Origin: JABWBH01 sp964526695
Lineage (GTDB): Bacteria; Planctomycetota; Phycisphaerae; UBA1845
DNA length: 64,000 bases
Assembly (NCBI GenBank): GCA_964526695.1
Contig: CAZGJA010000121.1
Span: 9,491 to 73,490 of the forward strand
Direction: 5' to 3'
How positions within the stretch are numbered: the first letter of the stretch is position 1; every line of letters starts with the position of its first letter. Positions 25,027 to 34,878 of this stretch are shown here, one piece after another. Made by a program: the position numbers and the translations under genes. The notes beneath the pieces are model-generated. The model saw only the letters and a program-made list of their open reading frames with translations. It was not told where the DNA came from and searched no databases.

Positions 25027-26226
25027 TCAAGGCGTGCGTTTTCCGGCCTTGGGCGGCGCCGGGGTGGCCGGCACAAGGAAAGCGTCATCGGCGTCGCTCT
25101 GTGTTTCCGTGCCGGTGTAGTGGTGGAGGTCGCCGGCGAGCCAGAGGTTGTCCCGCCGGGTGCGGAACGGCGACGTGAGCCAGTTCACCGCGCCGTCCAG
25201 TTGAAGCACATTCTGCCCCGTGCCTGAGTCATGGAGCGGTGAGTTCGTGTTGTTCGGGTTGACGGACTCGCGGAAGACGCCGTTGACGAACAGCGGATTC
25301 GTATCGCTCATGTACGCCTGCTGCGGTGCGTCGAAGAGGTTCGGCGCAGGACCGGCCATGTTGAGGCTGTCGTAAGAACACGACGCCGGATCCGCGAAGT
25401 CATCGCGCGGCGCGATGACCGCGGCAATGGCCTCGTCAATGCCGCTGGGCTCGGCGCGCCCGCTCGCGGGGCTGGATGGACAGCGGAACTTGCTCTCCTG
25501 CGGCAGGTAGCCGAATCCGACGAGCAGATACGGATGGCGGCTGTTGGACAGGTGCGGAGCGCCGGCGGGGGGAGCGTAGAGCCATGAAGCCCCGGTGAGG
25601 GTTCCCGCATGAGGCAGCGCGCCGCCAAACTCGCGCCCGTAGGCGCTAAGTGCCTGCGAGATGGACTCGAGGTTCCCCACGCACTGCACGCGCCGCGCGT
25701 GGCTGTGCAGCCGCTGCATTGTCGGGATCATCACGCCGAGAAACAGCCCGATGCACGCCGCCACGGCGAGCAAGTCGCGCAGCGAAAAGCGGACCATGCG
25801 GCCGGGGTATCCGCGATCCGATGCAGACGTCATGCCCGGCAGGCGGGCCGGTTCCTGGGTCGAAGACACCGCACCGGCGGACTTCGATCCCGCCGGTTCC
25901 GCCACGCCCTCTGCCCGATGGGCCTCCACGTAGCGCAGAACTTTCTCCGTGAGGTTCGACGGCGCGGGGGCGGCCCAGTGCGCGTCGAGCCGCTGCAGGA
26001 TGCGTCCCGCGGCCTCGTCCCGATTGCGAAGGGCAGCGTCCTGATCCGCTCGCGCCGCGAGCCAGGCGCGGTCATCCTCGTCGATCTGATCGAGATGTCG
26101 ATCGATGATCAGGTCTTCAACGGGTTTCGTCGGTTTGGAATCCAAGATGCGTTTCCGTCGGTCTTGTTTCGCGGCCTTGTTCAGAAGCCCACACTCGTGC
26201 GCAGGGCCTCTCGTTAAGCGTCGCAC
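25027..26226 (-). CDS. Anti-sigma-like N-domain fused to a pseudopilin-like exported domain
   Basis: A 399-residue protein encoded 34 bases after a sigma-factor gene. Residues 1-130 are cytoplasmic and charged, with DEDDRAWLAARADQDAALRN recalling planctomycete anti-sigma N-domains. One hydrophobic helix (LRDLLAVAACIGLFLGVMIP, about residues 147-167) is followed by TMQRLHSHARRVQCVGNLES, which resembles the start of DUF1559-type pseudopilins, as do LSAYGREFGG and late segments such as LQLDGAVNWL. The start codon is GTG at 26226, with less certainty. Probable role: membrane sensor that holds the adjacent sigma factor. Inference from order and layout. Confidence 0.65.
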   Translation of the reverse strand: MRRLTRGPAHECGLLNKAAKQDRRKRILDSKPTKPVEDLIIDRHLDQIDEDDRAWLAARADQDAALRNRDEAAGRILQRLDAHWAAPAPSNLTEKVLRYVEAHRAEGVAEPAGSKSAGAVSSTQEPARLPGMTSASDRGYPGRMVRFSLRDLLAVAACIGLFLGVMIPTMQRLHSHARRVQCVGNLESISQALSAYGREFGGALPHAGTLTGASWLYAPPAGAPHLSNSRHPYLLVGFGYLPQESKFRCPSSPASGRAEPSGIDEAIAAVIAPRDDFADPASCSYDSLNMAGPAPNLFDAPQQAYMSDTNPLFVNGVFRESVNPNNTNSPLHDSGTGQNVLQLDGAVNWLTSPFRTRRDNLWLAGDLHHYTGTETQSDADDAFLVPATPAPPKAGKRTP

Positions 26227-26260
26227 GCGTCATCGACCATCGCCGCCCTGCGGCGCTCCA

Positions 26261-26893
26261 TTAGTGATTCTCATCCAAATCGTCGATCCGCCGAGCGGCG
26301 TTGGGTCGCGTCTGATGGACCTCCCGGTAGCGTTCTCCAAAGTACGCAATCGCCGCGTGCAGGCGGCTCTTCACCGTGCCCAGCGGGATGCCCAGAATCT
26401 CCCCGATCTCCCGGTATCGGAAGTGATGGTAGTACGCCAGCACCAGCACCTCCCAAAGTCCGCGGGGCATCTCCTCCACGATGCTCCGCACCGCCCGCCG
26501 GTTGTCATGATGCTCCAACTCCTCGCTGGGGTCCGCCGCCTCCACGTGGAGCAGTTCGACGAATCGCTTGTGCGCATCCGGCTCAGCGCCGATGCCCGCA
26601 TCCAGCGACACCTCATGTTTCCGCTGCCGCCCCCGCAACCAGTCGCGCGCCTTGTTGGCCGCGATCGTGTAAAGCCACGGCCGGAACTTGCGCCCCTCCT
26701 CGAACTTCGACGCCGAGAGGCTCACCTGGAGAAACGTCTCCTGCACCACGTCCTCCGACGCCGCCCCGTTGTGCGTGAACCGCTGCGCGAACTGGTACAC
26801 GGACGACCCGTGACGACGAACGAGCAATTCAAAGCCCGCCGCCCGGCCCGCGACGTACTCGCGCAGGAGTTCCTCATCCGTAGGCGTCAGCAT
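26261..26893 (-). CDS. ECF-type RNA polymerase sigma factor
   Basis: A 210-residue sigma-70-family factor. Region 2 reads EDVVQETFLQVSLSA with KFRPWLYTIAANKARDWLRG, and region 4 has PRGLWEVLVLAYYHHFRYRE followed by IGEILGIPLGTVKSRLHAAI, the helix-turn-helix for the -35 element. There is no region 1.1 or 3, as expected of the ECF group. The following gene on the same strand encodes a membrane protein with an anti-sigma-like cytoplasmic part, so the two probably form a signalling pair. ATG 26893 is the only good start. Confidence 0.9.
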   Translation of the reverse strand: MLTPTDEELLREYVAGRAAGFELLVRRHGSSVYQFAQRFTHNGAASEDVVQETFLQVSLSASKFEEGRKFRPWLYTIAANKARDWLRGRQRKHEVSLDAGIGAEPDAHKRFVELLHVEAADPSEELEHHDNRRAVRSIVEEMPRGLWEVLVLAYYHHFRYREIGEILGIPLGTVKSRLHAAIAYFGERYREVHQTRPNAARRIDDLDENH

Positions 26894-27301
26894 GTCTTCA
26901 TTGTATGACTACGAAAGTCGCGGCGGCAGGGTTCGCGCGGGGCACGCTGAGGGGGGGCCGAAAACGGATGAACCGTAGCTAACGTCACGGTTTACTATTT
27001 CCCCTTTCAACGTACCATTCCTGCGCAACGGGTTGCGGATGGAATCCCCGTGGTCGTAGGGCGGGCCATGCCCGCCTTGCCTGCAAGCGGGTGAGGCGCC
27101 GTCACCGGGCTTGCGTCGGGTGCTCTGACCACGGCCTGGCGAGTACGCCAGACCGTGCCACCCGATCGGCGCGGCGTGATCGCTGCCACCCGGTCGGCGC
27201 GGCGGGAGCTGTTCCACCCGTTCGGCACGGGTTGGCGAGTATCTTGGCGCGCCAGGAGACGTGCCGCTTAGTGCGGACAGGTTCAGGAGGTCGGCTGCAT
27301 C
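26894..27301. other. Divergent intergenic region with hairpin repeats
   Basis: A 408-base spacer between the sigma-factor gene and the L,D-transpeptidase gene. It contains one clear A-type hairpin (27129-27162), a degenerate second copy near 27231-27262, and three imperfect direct repeats of CCACCCG(A/G)TCGGCGCGGCG type between 27158 and 27225. No gene or strong promoter seen. Confidence 0.5.
27129..27162. repeat. Dispersed hairpin, family A
   Basis: Stem-loop with arms CACGG.CTGGCG and CGCCAG.CCGTG around an AGTA loop, followed by GCCACC. It matches copies near 22768, 22855, 38863 and 55626. Confidence 0.75.
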
Positions 27302-27904
27302 GTGCTACAGGGCTTCGATTATCTAAAGTGCGCGGGGCGCATGGCGTTAGTCTGCCTGATCGGCGCCGGCGTCGTGCCCACCTTGCTCGGATCCAGCTCT
27401 CGCTCATCCGGGCTTGCGGGGGGGACGGGTGTCCTGCGCATCGAGCATCCTCGCGTCATCATTCTGAAATCCCGGCATGTCGCGTATCTCTACGACGGTT
27501 CGCAGCTCGTCTGGACTTTTGCGGTTGATCTGGGTGGCGGAGGGCAGAGCGCGGGATCCGATTTCCTCACCGGCGAAACTCCCGAAGGCCGATTTCATGT
27601 GGTGACCCGAAACGCCGCCAGCGAACATCACCGCTTCCTGGGGCTGAGTTACCCCGACGCCGCATCGGCGCGCCGAGCGAGGGAACTCGGGATGGTCTCC
27701 ATCGGCGAGGCCCAGACCATACATCAGTCGCAGCTCGTCGGCGCTTGCCCGCCTTGGAACACGGCGCTAGGCGGCGGAATCGGGCTGCACGGAGGCCGGC
27801 GAGGGACCGACTGGACCGGCGGCTGCGTGGCGTTTCGCGATGCCGACATCGAGGAGCTTTTCAGTATCTTGCGCGTGGGCGATCCGATCGAAATCCTGCC
27901 GTAA
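27302..27904 (+). CDS. L,D-transpeptidase (YkuD family)
   Basis: An exported 200-residue enzyme that makes 3-3 peptidoglycan crosslinks or attaches proteins to peptidoglycan. An N-terminal hydrophobic segment (GRMALVCLIGAGVVPTLLGS) serves as signal or anchor. The YkuD domain has SRHVAYLYDGSQLVWTFAVD, TPEGRFHVVTR and the catalytic motif LHGGRRGTDWTGGCVAF, with the His and the Cys in the expected HG...GC arrangement. The start is GTG at 27302. The sigma-54 activator gene begins 16 bases downstream, suggesting an operon. Its presence supports peptidoglycan in this organism. Confidence 0.88.
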   Translation: MLQGFDYLKCAGRMALVCLIGAGVVPTLLGSSSRSSGLAGGTGVLRIEHPRVIILKSRHVAYLYDGSQLVWTFAVDLGGGGQSAGSDFLTGETPEGRFHVVTRNAASEHHRFLGLSYPDAASARRARELGMVSIGEAQTIHQSQLVGACPPWNTALGGGIGLHGGRRGTDWTGGCVAFRDADIEELFSILRVGDPIEILP

Positions 27905-27920
27905 GCCGGCGCGTGCGCAG

Positions 27921-29473
<1,553 letters not shown>

Positions 29474-29477
<4 letters not shown>

Positions 29478-30142
29478 CGACGATGGAACTTCCGGTGCAT
29501 GATCCGAATCACCCGCCTCGTCGCGCCGCTGCCGAAGTGCGTGCACTGGCCGTTGTCATCCAGGCTAACCTCGTTCAGCTTAAAACCGCAGCGCAGCGCC
29601 GACCTGCGCTGCACGGCGCGATCCGCGGGATCGACGTGGTCTCGCCCGGGGCCGTCACGCGCATGAGAGAAGCGCTGATTCCCGCGGAAATCATCAAGGT
29701 CTCCACCGACACGGAGCTGGTGCTGCGCCTGCATGAAGCATGGGGGCAGTATTGCCTGATGTGCTGGGCGCACGAGACGGGCACGCGCGAACCGATCCTC
29801 AACTTCGGACTGCTGCCGGCGGACACGGAGGTTCACTGCGAGGCGGCGCTGCGAGCCAAGGAGGCGGAAGTTCACGCGCTGCTCTGGCGACTGCGCCATG
29901 AACAACGTCGGCGCGAGGGAAGCCTGCCCAAGGACGATCCGCAGTCCGCCAGGGTCGAGTCGCTCGCCCGCCGCATCCCCGCCGAGGCGCTGGGCAAGCC
30001 GGTCAGCGAAGCCGACGACGGAGACCTCTTGTTGGCCGCCTGTCAGCACGTCGGCATGTTGGCCGTTCTCCGCTGGCTGCTTCATCCCGAGAAGACCTGG
30101 GGCGATCCGACCTTGATGCAAGTCGAGGACTGGCCGTTCTGA
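29474..30142 (+). CDS. Hypothetical protein coupled to the sigma-54 activator
   Basis: A 222-residue soluble protein with no recognised family. It overlaps the stop of the activator gene by four bases (GTGA), so translation is probably coupled. Visible features are an Arg/Ala-rich N-terminus, a central acidic-aromatic stretch (LRLHEAWGQYCLMCWAHETG), and an Ala/Glu/Leu-rich helical segment (AALRAKEAEVHALLWRLRHE). The end resembles that of small planctomycete DUF proteins (LRWLLHPEKTWGDP). It has no signal or membrane segment. A role linked to the activator is inferred only from position. Confidence 0.65.
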
Positions 30143-30220
30143 TCGTGCGCCCGCCGTCAACAGTGCAGCCCGAAGCGTCGCTTAAGTACACCGGGCGCTC
30201 GCAACCCCGGACGGAAAAAC

Positions 30221-30307
30221 CGGAGGCGGAGGGATTCGAACCCCCGGTGCAGTTGCCCGCACAACGGTTTTCAAAACCGTCCCCTTCAGCCGCTCGGGCA
30301 CGCCTCC
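30221..30307 (-). tRNA. tRNA-Ser(UGA)
   Basis: An 87-base class II tRNA. The acceptor stem pairs GGAGGCG with CGCCTCC, followed by G as discriminator base. The anticodon arm is ACGGTTTTGAAAACCGT with anticodon TGA, read from the complement of 30271-30273. A variable arm typical of tRNA-Ser (TGTGCGGGCAACTGCA) and the T loop GGTTCGAATCC follow. No CCA is encoded. It reads UCN serine codons, mainly UCA. Confidence 0.95.
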
Positions 30308-30799
30308 ACTCGAATGTGCATCCGTGGCCCCGACCGTCCGGGCGTCGAGCGCCGTGCAGCCGGAACCACGGGACCAAGTCTCGCCGTCGCGTTCATCTTA
30401 GAGCATAGCGGGCTGGGGCAAAAGCCGGAACGGCTCTTTCGCCTCGCCAGGCCAAACGCAACCGCGACCTGGGAACCGCGCGAACATCGAGCGGTCACAT
30501 GCGTTCACCCTTGGCCCAGCGCCCGCGCCATCATCGTCCCGCGGGACAAACGGCCCTTCAGCCGCTACCATTCCGGGGCTTTCGGCCCGCTGCGGCACGA
30601 GGCGGGCTTGACCGCTTCCCAGCGAGGGAGGAGCTGACGTGCGGGGATTCGCCCAGCAATTCACACCTCACCCGTCGCACCGGGCACGTGCGGTGTGCGG
30701 GAGCAACCCGCCAGACCGAGGCGCGTCGCGCATCGGACGGGCGCTCCCGTCGAGCGCGTAACCAGTAAGATGGCAAAGACGCGATTTGACGCGTGGCAT
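30308..30799. other. Intergenic region between tRNA-Ser and alaS
   Basis: About 490 bases upstream of the 22-bp repeats. No gene, tRNA or clear promoter was identified. The sequence is GC-rich and mostly unstructured to the eye, apart from short palindromic stretches such as GCCGGAACGGC. Confidence 0.4.
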
Positions 30800-30909
30800 G
30801 ATCGGTCTGGGAGAGTGGTTCGATCGGTCTGGGTCCGTGGTTTGATCGGTCTCGGGCTGGGGTCTCGTCGGCCTGAGTTTGTGGTTTGATTGGTTTAGAT
30901 CCGCGGTTT
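30800..30909 (+). repeat. Five tandem 22-bp repeats in the alaS leader
   Basis: Exact 22-base periodicity: units start at 30800, 30822, 30844, 30866 and 30888. The consensus begins GATCGGTCTGGG and ends GTGGTTT; units 3 to 5 are more diverged. The array ends five bases before the alaS ATG, so any ribosome-binding site overlaps it. Confidence 0.85.
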
Positions 30910-30914
30910 GAGTT

Positions 30915-33900
30915 ATGACTTCCAACGAAATACGACAGCAGTTCATCGACTTCTTCAGGGGCAAGCAGCACGTCATCGTGCCGTCGTCGCCGGTCGTCCC
31001 GTTCGACGACCCCACGCTCCTGTTCACCAACGCCGGCATGAACCAGTTCAAGCCCATCTTCCTCGGGCAGCACGCCGCGGACGTGGACAAGTGGCAGGGC
31101 GCCACGCCGGGCCTGCCCACGCGCGCCGCCAACACCCAGAAGTGCATCCGCGCCGGCGGCAAGCACAACGACCTCGACGACGTGGGCAAGGACTCCTATC
31201 ACCACACGTTCTTCGAGATGCTCGGCAACTGGTCCTTCGGCGACTACTTCAAGAAAGAGGCCATCCAGTGGGCGTGGGAACTGCTCACGAAAGTCTGGGG
31301 TATTCCCAAGGAACGCCTTCATGCGACGTATTTTGGGGGCAGTGCACAGGGTTCAGAGGTCGGGATGCAGGGTTCAGAGGTCAGGGTTCAGGGTTCAGCG
31401 AAGGACACTGAACCCCAAACCCTGAACCCCGAACCCCAAACCCTGAACCCTTCCCTTCCCCCCGATCTCGAATCCCGCGACCTGTGGATCTCCCTGACCG
31501 ACATCGACCCGTCGCACGTCCATCCCGGCAACATGAAAGACAATTTCTGGGAAATGGGCGACACCGGTCCCTGCGGGCCGTGCAGCGAAATCCACATCGA
31601 CCTCACGCCCGACTGCAGCGGCGGACCGCTGGTCAACGCCGGCGACGCGCGCGTGATGGAAATCTGGAACCTCGTCTTCATCCAGTTCAATCGAGGCCCC
31701 GACGGCAAGCTCACCCCCCTTCCCGCAAAGCACGTGGACACCGGCATGGGCTTCGAGCGCCTCTGCTCCGTCCTGCAGGGCCTCGCGCATGACCGACTCG
31801 GCCGCTTCACCAACTACGACACCGACGTCTTCACGCCCCTCTTCGACGCCATCCGCAAACGCACCGGCGCGCCGCAATATACGGGAACCTTTCCGCGCAT
31901 CGCAGGTTTGGATACGGGCTCTCTAAATCCGAAATCCGAAATCCGAAATCCGAAATCCTCGGCTTCCAATACCCAACTCATGATCGATTCGTCCTACCGC
32001 GTCATCGCCGACCACCTCCGCGCGCTCACCTTCGCCCTCACCGACGGCGCGACGCCCAGCAACGACGGTCGCGGCTACGTCCTCCGCCGCATCCTCCGCC
32101 GCGCCATCCGCTTCGGCCGGCAATACCTCAACATGCACGAGCCGTTCATCTGCGACCTGGTGGAACCGCTGGTGAAGCACATGGGGGATGCGTTCCCCGA
32201 ACTGCGCACCGCGCACGGCGGCAAGAACGTCAAGCACGTCGAGGAGATCATTCGGCATGAAGAGGCGTCGTTCTTGCGGACACTGGATCGGGGGATAAAA
32301 CATTTCGCGCGCGCTCGTGCCGAGGCGATAGGAGGTGCTCATGCGAGATTCGCTGGGAATCTCGTTTTCGCTGGAATTGGCGCCCATGGCGGTTGGACTG
32401 AAGAGGAGATTGAACAGTCCTTTGGGACGCGCAGCGTACCCCGCTTGAACTTCGTTCGACCAAGTAGCAACGAGGTCATTACGCTTGATACAGACGAAGT
32501 AGAACAGCAACTACGAACTGCAAACGTTGGGATATGTATTTCTGGAAAAGATGCGTTTAAGCTTCATGATACTGATGGATTCCCCATAGATCTTACCCAA
32601 CAAATGGCTGAGGAATGCAGGCTGACAGTTGATATTGGCGAATACGAGCGCCTAATGGAAGCAGCTCGTGCGCGAGCTCGAGCTTCAGACATCACGATAG
32701 ATCAGGTAGGGCAGCAACTCCTAATGGCGGCCCTTGCAGATGCAAGCAAGCACCCGCCTGGGATGGATGCGCGGAAGTATGATTCGGATCTGCGGTGCAA
32801 GGCCCGTATTAGGGGTGGGGCATGGGGATTTACGCCACCTGACCGATCTGCCCACGCCGGTCAGACAGTAATACTGCACTTGGATCGCACTCCATTCTAC
32901 GCAGAGCAGGGTGGCCAAGTCGCCGATATAGGCGAAATCAAAGCTGCAAACGGAGTTGTCAAGATCACTCATGTATCGCGCCACGTGTCTGAACACGGCG
33001 ACGCAATACTGCATCACGGTACAGTCGTTAGCGGCTGGATCGTAGGACTCGGAGAGGAATGCGAAGCTATAGTTTCGCATGAACATCGTATGCCCACGAT
33101 GCAAAACCACACCGCCACCCACCTCCTCAACTGGGCGCTGCGTGAAGCCCTCTGTCCGCCGGATGAGCGGGTTAATCCTCACGTTCAGCAGAAAGGCTCG
33201 CTCGTCGATCCTCACAAAACGCGATTCGACTTCTCTCACAACAAGGCGCTCAGCGAGGAGGAGATCGAGCACATTGAGGGTTTTGTGAGAATGCAGATCG
33301 CCGCCGACCACATCGTTTACGCCGCCTCGCGCGAGGAGGACTTCGTCGATCAGGCCGCGGCGCGGAAGGTCAACACGCTTCGCGCCGTGTTCGGCGAGAA
33401 ATACCCCGAGCGCGTGCGCGTCGTCTCCATCGGGGCGCCGATCACCGAGGAAGACGCGCGGCAGGCCGGCAAGTCCGACTGGCTCCTGCGCAATCCTCAC
33501 GACGCCGAGTGGATGCGTTACAGCGTCGAGTTCTGCGGCGGCACGCACGTGAAGCGCACCTCCGAGATCGAGGACTTCGTCATCGTCGCGGAGGAGGCGG
33601 TGGCCAAGGGCGTGCGCCGCGTGGTCGGCGTGACCGCACAGGCCGCGCGCGACGCGCGATCGCTCGCCGCCGCGCTGCGTGACAGGGTCGCGGCACTGTG
33701 GGACGCGCCGCAGGCGGAGTTCCACGCCCGCCTCACCGCGGCGCAGAAGGAGCTCGCCGACGCGCAGCTCCCCGTCCTCGAGCGGCACAAAATCCGCGAG
33801 CAGCTCGACCAGCTCGCCGAGAAAGCGAAGAAACTCGAGAAGCAAAAGGCCGCGGCCAGCGGCGGCGCGGTGATGGACCGCGTGGCGGAGCTGCTGGCGC

Positions 33901-34376
33901 TGGCACAACAGCGCGGCGACCGCAAGGAAGAGGAGGGCAATGCCGAATGCCGAATGCCGAATGCCGAATGCCAAACGGACGGCACCTCCGCGGCGAATGC
34001 CCTTTCAGCATTTAGCCTTCAGCCTTCAGCATTCGCTTGCGTTCTCAGCGGCATCACCGTCATCATCGCCGAAGTCCCCCCGGCCTCGCCGGACGCCCTG
34101 CGCAGCGCCATCGACTGGATCCGCCAGAAGACGGACGCCAGCGCCGTCCTCCTGGCGTGCGCGAGCGAAGGCAAGGTCACGCTGCTTTCGGGCATGAGCA
34201 AGTCCGCGGTGGATCGAGGCCTGAAGGCCGGCGACCTCATCAAGGAAGTCACCCCCCTTGTCGGCGGCAAAGGCGGCGGCCGCCCGGACCTCGCCCAAGG
34301 CGGCGGCACGGACCCGGCGGGTTTGGGCAAGGCGCTCGAGTGCGCCCAGAACTGGCTGAACTCCCGGCTGACGTAG
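30915..34376 (+). CDS. alaS: Alanyl-tRNA synthetase, enlarged by repeat insertions
   Basis: Charges tRNA-Ala. Landmarks in order: MTSNEIRQQFIDFFRGKQH, the class II core (TFFEMLGNWSFGDYF, DTGPCGPCSEIHID), VLRRILRRAIRFGRQ, the editing-domain zinc site HTATHLL with CGGTHVKRT, and a DHHA1-like tail (LVGGKGGGRPDLAQGG). At 1153 residues it is far longer than the usual 870-900. Three in-frame insertions made of heptamer repeats explain part of this (31349-31450, 31926-31958, 33939-34035), and an extra loop near 32340-32540 adds more. The stretch of about 32280-33110 is visibly lower in GC and uses different codons. Key motifs are intact, so it is probably functional. hicA follows 32 bases later. Confidence 0.95.
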   Translation: MTSNEIRQQFIDFFRGKQHVIVPSSPVVPFDDPTLLFTNAGMNQFKPIFLGQHAADVDKWQGATPGLPTRAANTQKCIRAGGKHNDLDDVGKDSYHHTFFEMLGNWSFGDYFKKEAIQWAWELLTKVWGIPKERLHATYFGGSAQGSEVGMQGSEVRVQGSAKDTEPQTLNPEPQTLNPSLPPDLESRDLWISLTDIDPSHVHPGNMKDNFWEMGDTGPCGPCSEIHIDLTPDCSGGPLVNAGDARVMEIWNLVFIQFNRGPDGKLTPLPAKHVDTGMGFERLCSVLQGLAHDRLGRFTNYDTDVFTPLFDAIRKRTGAPQYTGTFPRIAGLDTGSLNPKSEIRNPKSSASNTQLMIDSSYRVIADHLRALTFALTDGATPSNDGRGYVLRRILRRAIRFGRQYLNMHEPFICDLVEPLVKHMGDAFPELRTAHGGKNVKHVEEIIRHEEASFLRTLDRGIKHFARARAEAIGGAHARFAGNLVFAGIGAHGGWTEEEIEQSFGTRSVPRLNFVRPSSNEVITLDTDEVEQQLRTANVGICISGKDAFKLHDTDGFPIDLTQQMAEECRLTVDIGEYERLMEAARARARASDITIDQVGQQLLMAALADASKHPPGMDARKYDSDLRCKARIRGGAWGFTPPDRSAHAGQTVILHLDRTPFYAEQGGQVADIGEIKAANGVVKITHVSRHVSEHGDAILHHGTVVSGWIVGLGEECEAIVSHEHRMPTMQNHTATHLLNWALREALCPPDERVNPHVQQKGSLVDPHKTRFDFSHNKALSEEEIEHIEGFVRMQIAADHIVYAASREEDFVDQAAARKVNTLRAVFGEKYPERVRVVSIGAPITEEDARQAGKSDWLLRNPHDAEWMRYSVEFCGGTHVKRTSEIEDFVIVAEEAVAKGVRRVVGVTAQAARDARSLAAALRDRVAALWDAPQAEFHARLTAAQKELADAQLPVLERHKIREQLDQLAEKAKKLEKQKAAASGGAVMDRVAELLALAQQRGDRKEEEGNAECRMPNAECQTDGTSAANALSAFSLQPSAFACVLSGITVIIAEVPPASPDALRSAIDWIRQKTDASAVLLACASEGKVTLLSGMSKSAVDRGLKAGDLIKEVTPLVGGKGGGRPDLAQGGGTDPAGLGKALECAQNWLNSRLT
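31349..31450 (+). repeat. Heptamer-based inverted repeat inside alaS
   Basis: Several copies of GGGTTCAG-type heptamers (31349-31398) face copies of CTGAACCC-type heptamers (31408-31450), forming a possible hairpin. It is read through in frame as low-complexity peptide such as GSEVRVQGS and EPQTLNPEPQTLNP. Confidence 0.85.
31926..31958 (+). repeat. Heptamer array (AATCCGA)n inside alaS
   Basis: Nearly five tandem copies of AATCCGA, read in frame as SEIRNPKS. The same heptamer array occurs at 35910-35942, between two unrelated genes. Confidence 0.9.
33939..33972 (+). repeat. Heptamer array (AATGCCG)n inside alaS
   Basis: Nearly five tandem copies of AATGCCG, followed by AGCCTTC repeats at 34014-34027. 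Translated in frame as AECRMPNAECQ and SAFSLQPSAF. Related AATG(C/G)(C/T)G units occur at 35814-35862. Confidence 0.9.
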
Positions 34377-34408
34377 CAAGCCGGCGTTCGAGGGGAGACA
34401 CCGGTCAA

Positions 34409-34663
34409 ATGAACCGCCGTAAGCTGCTCAAGCGCATTCTGGAGAGTCCCCATAATGTCCGCTTTGCGGAATTCGTGGATCTGGTGCAGGGATTCAGCTT
34501 CAGGCTCGATCGTGTTCGTGGAAGCCATCACCTTTTCCGCCGCAGCGACATCAGCGAGATCATCAACATCCAGGATTCCAGGGGCGAGGCCAAGCCGTAC
34601 CAGATCCGTCAGTTCCTCAGAATCGTGGAACGCTATAATCTGAAGCTGGAGGACGACGCATGA
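34409..34663 (+). CDS. hicA: HicA family toxin
   Basis: mRNA interferase toxin of a type II toxin-antitoxin pair, 84 residues. The N-terminus KLLKRILESPHNVRFAEFVD is followed by GFSFRLDRVRGSHHLFRR, which carries the GSH(H/x)xF motif with the catalytic His of HicA. The C-terminus (PYQIRQFLRIVERYNL) matches the family's last helix. It overlaps the hicB start by four bases (ATGA), so the two are coupled. Toxin-first order is usual for hicAB. It lies 32 bases after alaS on the same strand and may share its transcript. Confidence 0.85.
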   Translation: MNRRKLLKRILESPHNVRFAEFVDLVQGFSFRLDRVRGSHHLFRRSDISEIINIQDSRGEAKPYQIRQFLRIVERYNLKLEDDA

Positions 34664-34878
34664 AAGACCACCACATCAACGTTTTCTACAGCGACGAGGA
34701 TGAGTCCTACGTCGCTGACATTCCGGATCTTGAGTCTTGCTCGGCGCTGGGCGAGTCCCCGGAAGCAGCCGTGCGAGAAGTCCTGGCGGCGAAAGCCGCG
34801 TGGATCGAAACGGCCAAGGCGATGGGCAAACCGATTCCCGCGCCGCGATATCGACCCGTGCATGACCAGGTCGGCTGA
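34660..34878 (+). CDS. hicB: HicB-like antitoxin
   Basis: A 72-residue partner of HicA. It shows the partially degraded RNase H-like fold of HicB: INVFYSDEDESYVADIPDLE, then SALGESPEAAVREVLAAKAA and a basic end GKPIPAPRYRP. There is no C-terminal DNA-binding domain, so autoregulation would need another factor or does not occur. Short HicB versions like this are common in chromosomal pairs. Confidence 0.82.
   Translation: MKDHHINVFYSDEDESYVADIPDLESCSALGESPEAAVREVLAAKAAWIETAKAMGKPIPAPRYRPVHDQVG

Noticed and set aside
30308..30914. T-box or other known riboswitch upstream of alaS
   Set aside because: No T-box core sequence, specifier loop or terminator stem was found; only the 22-bp repeats are present.
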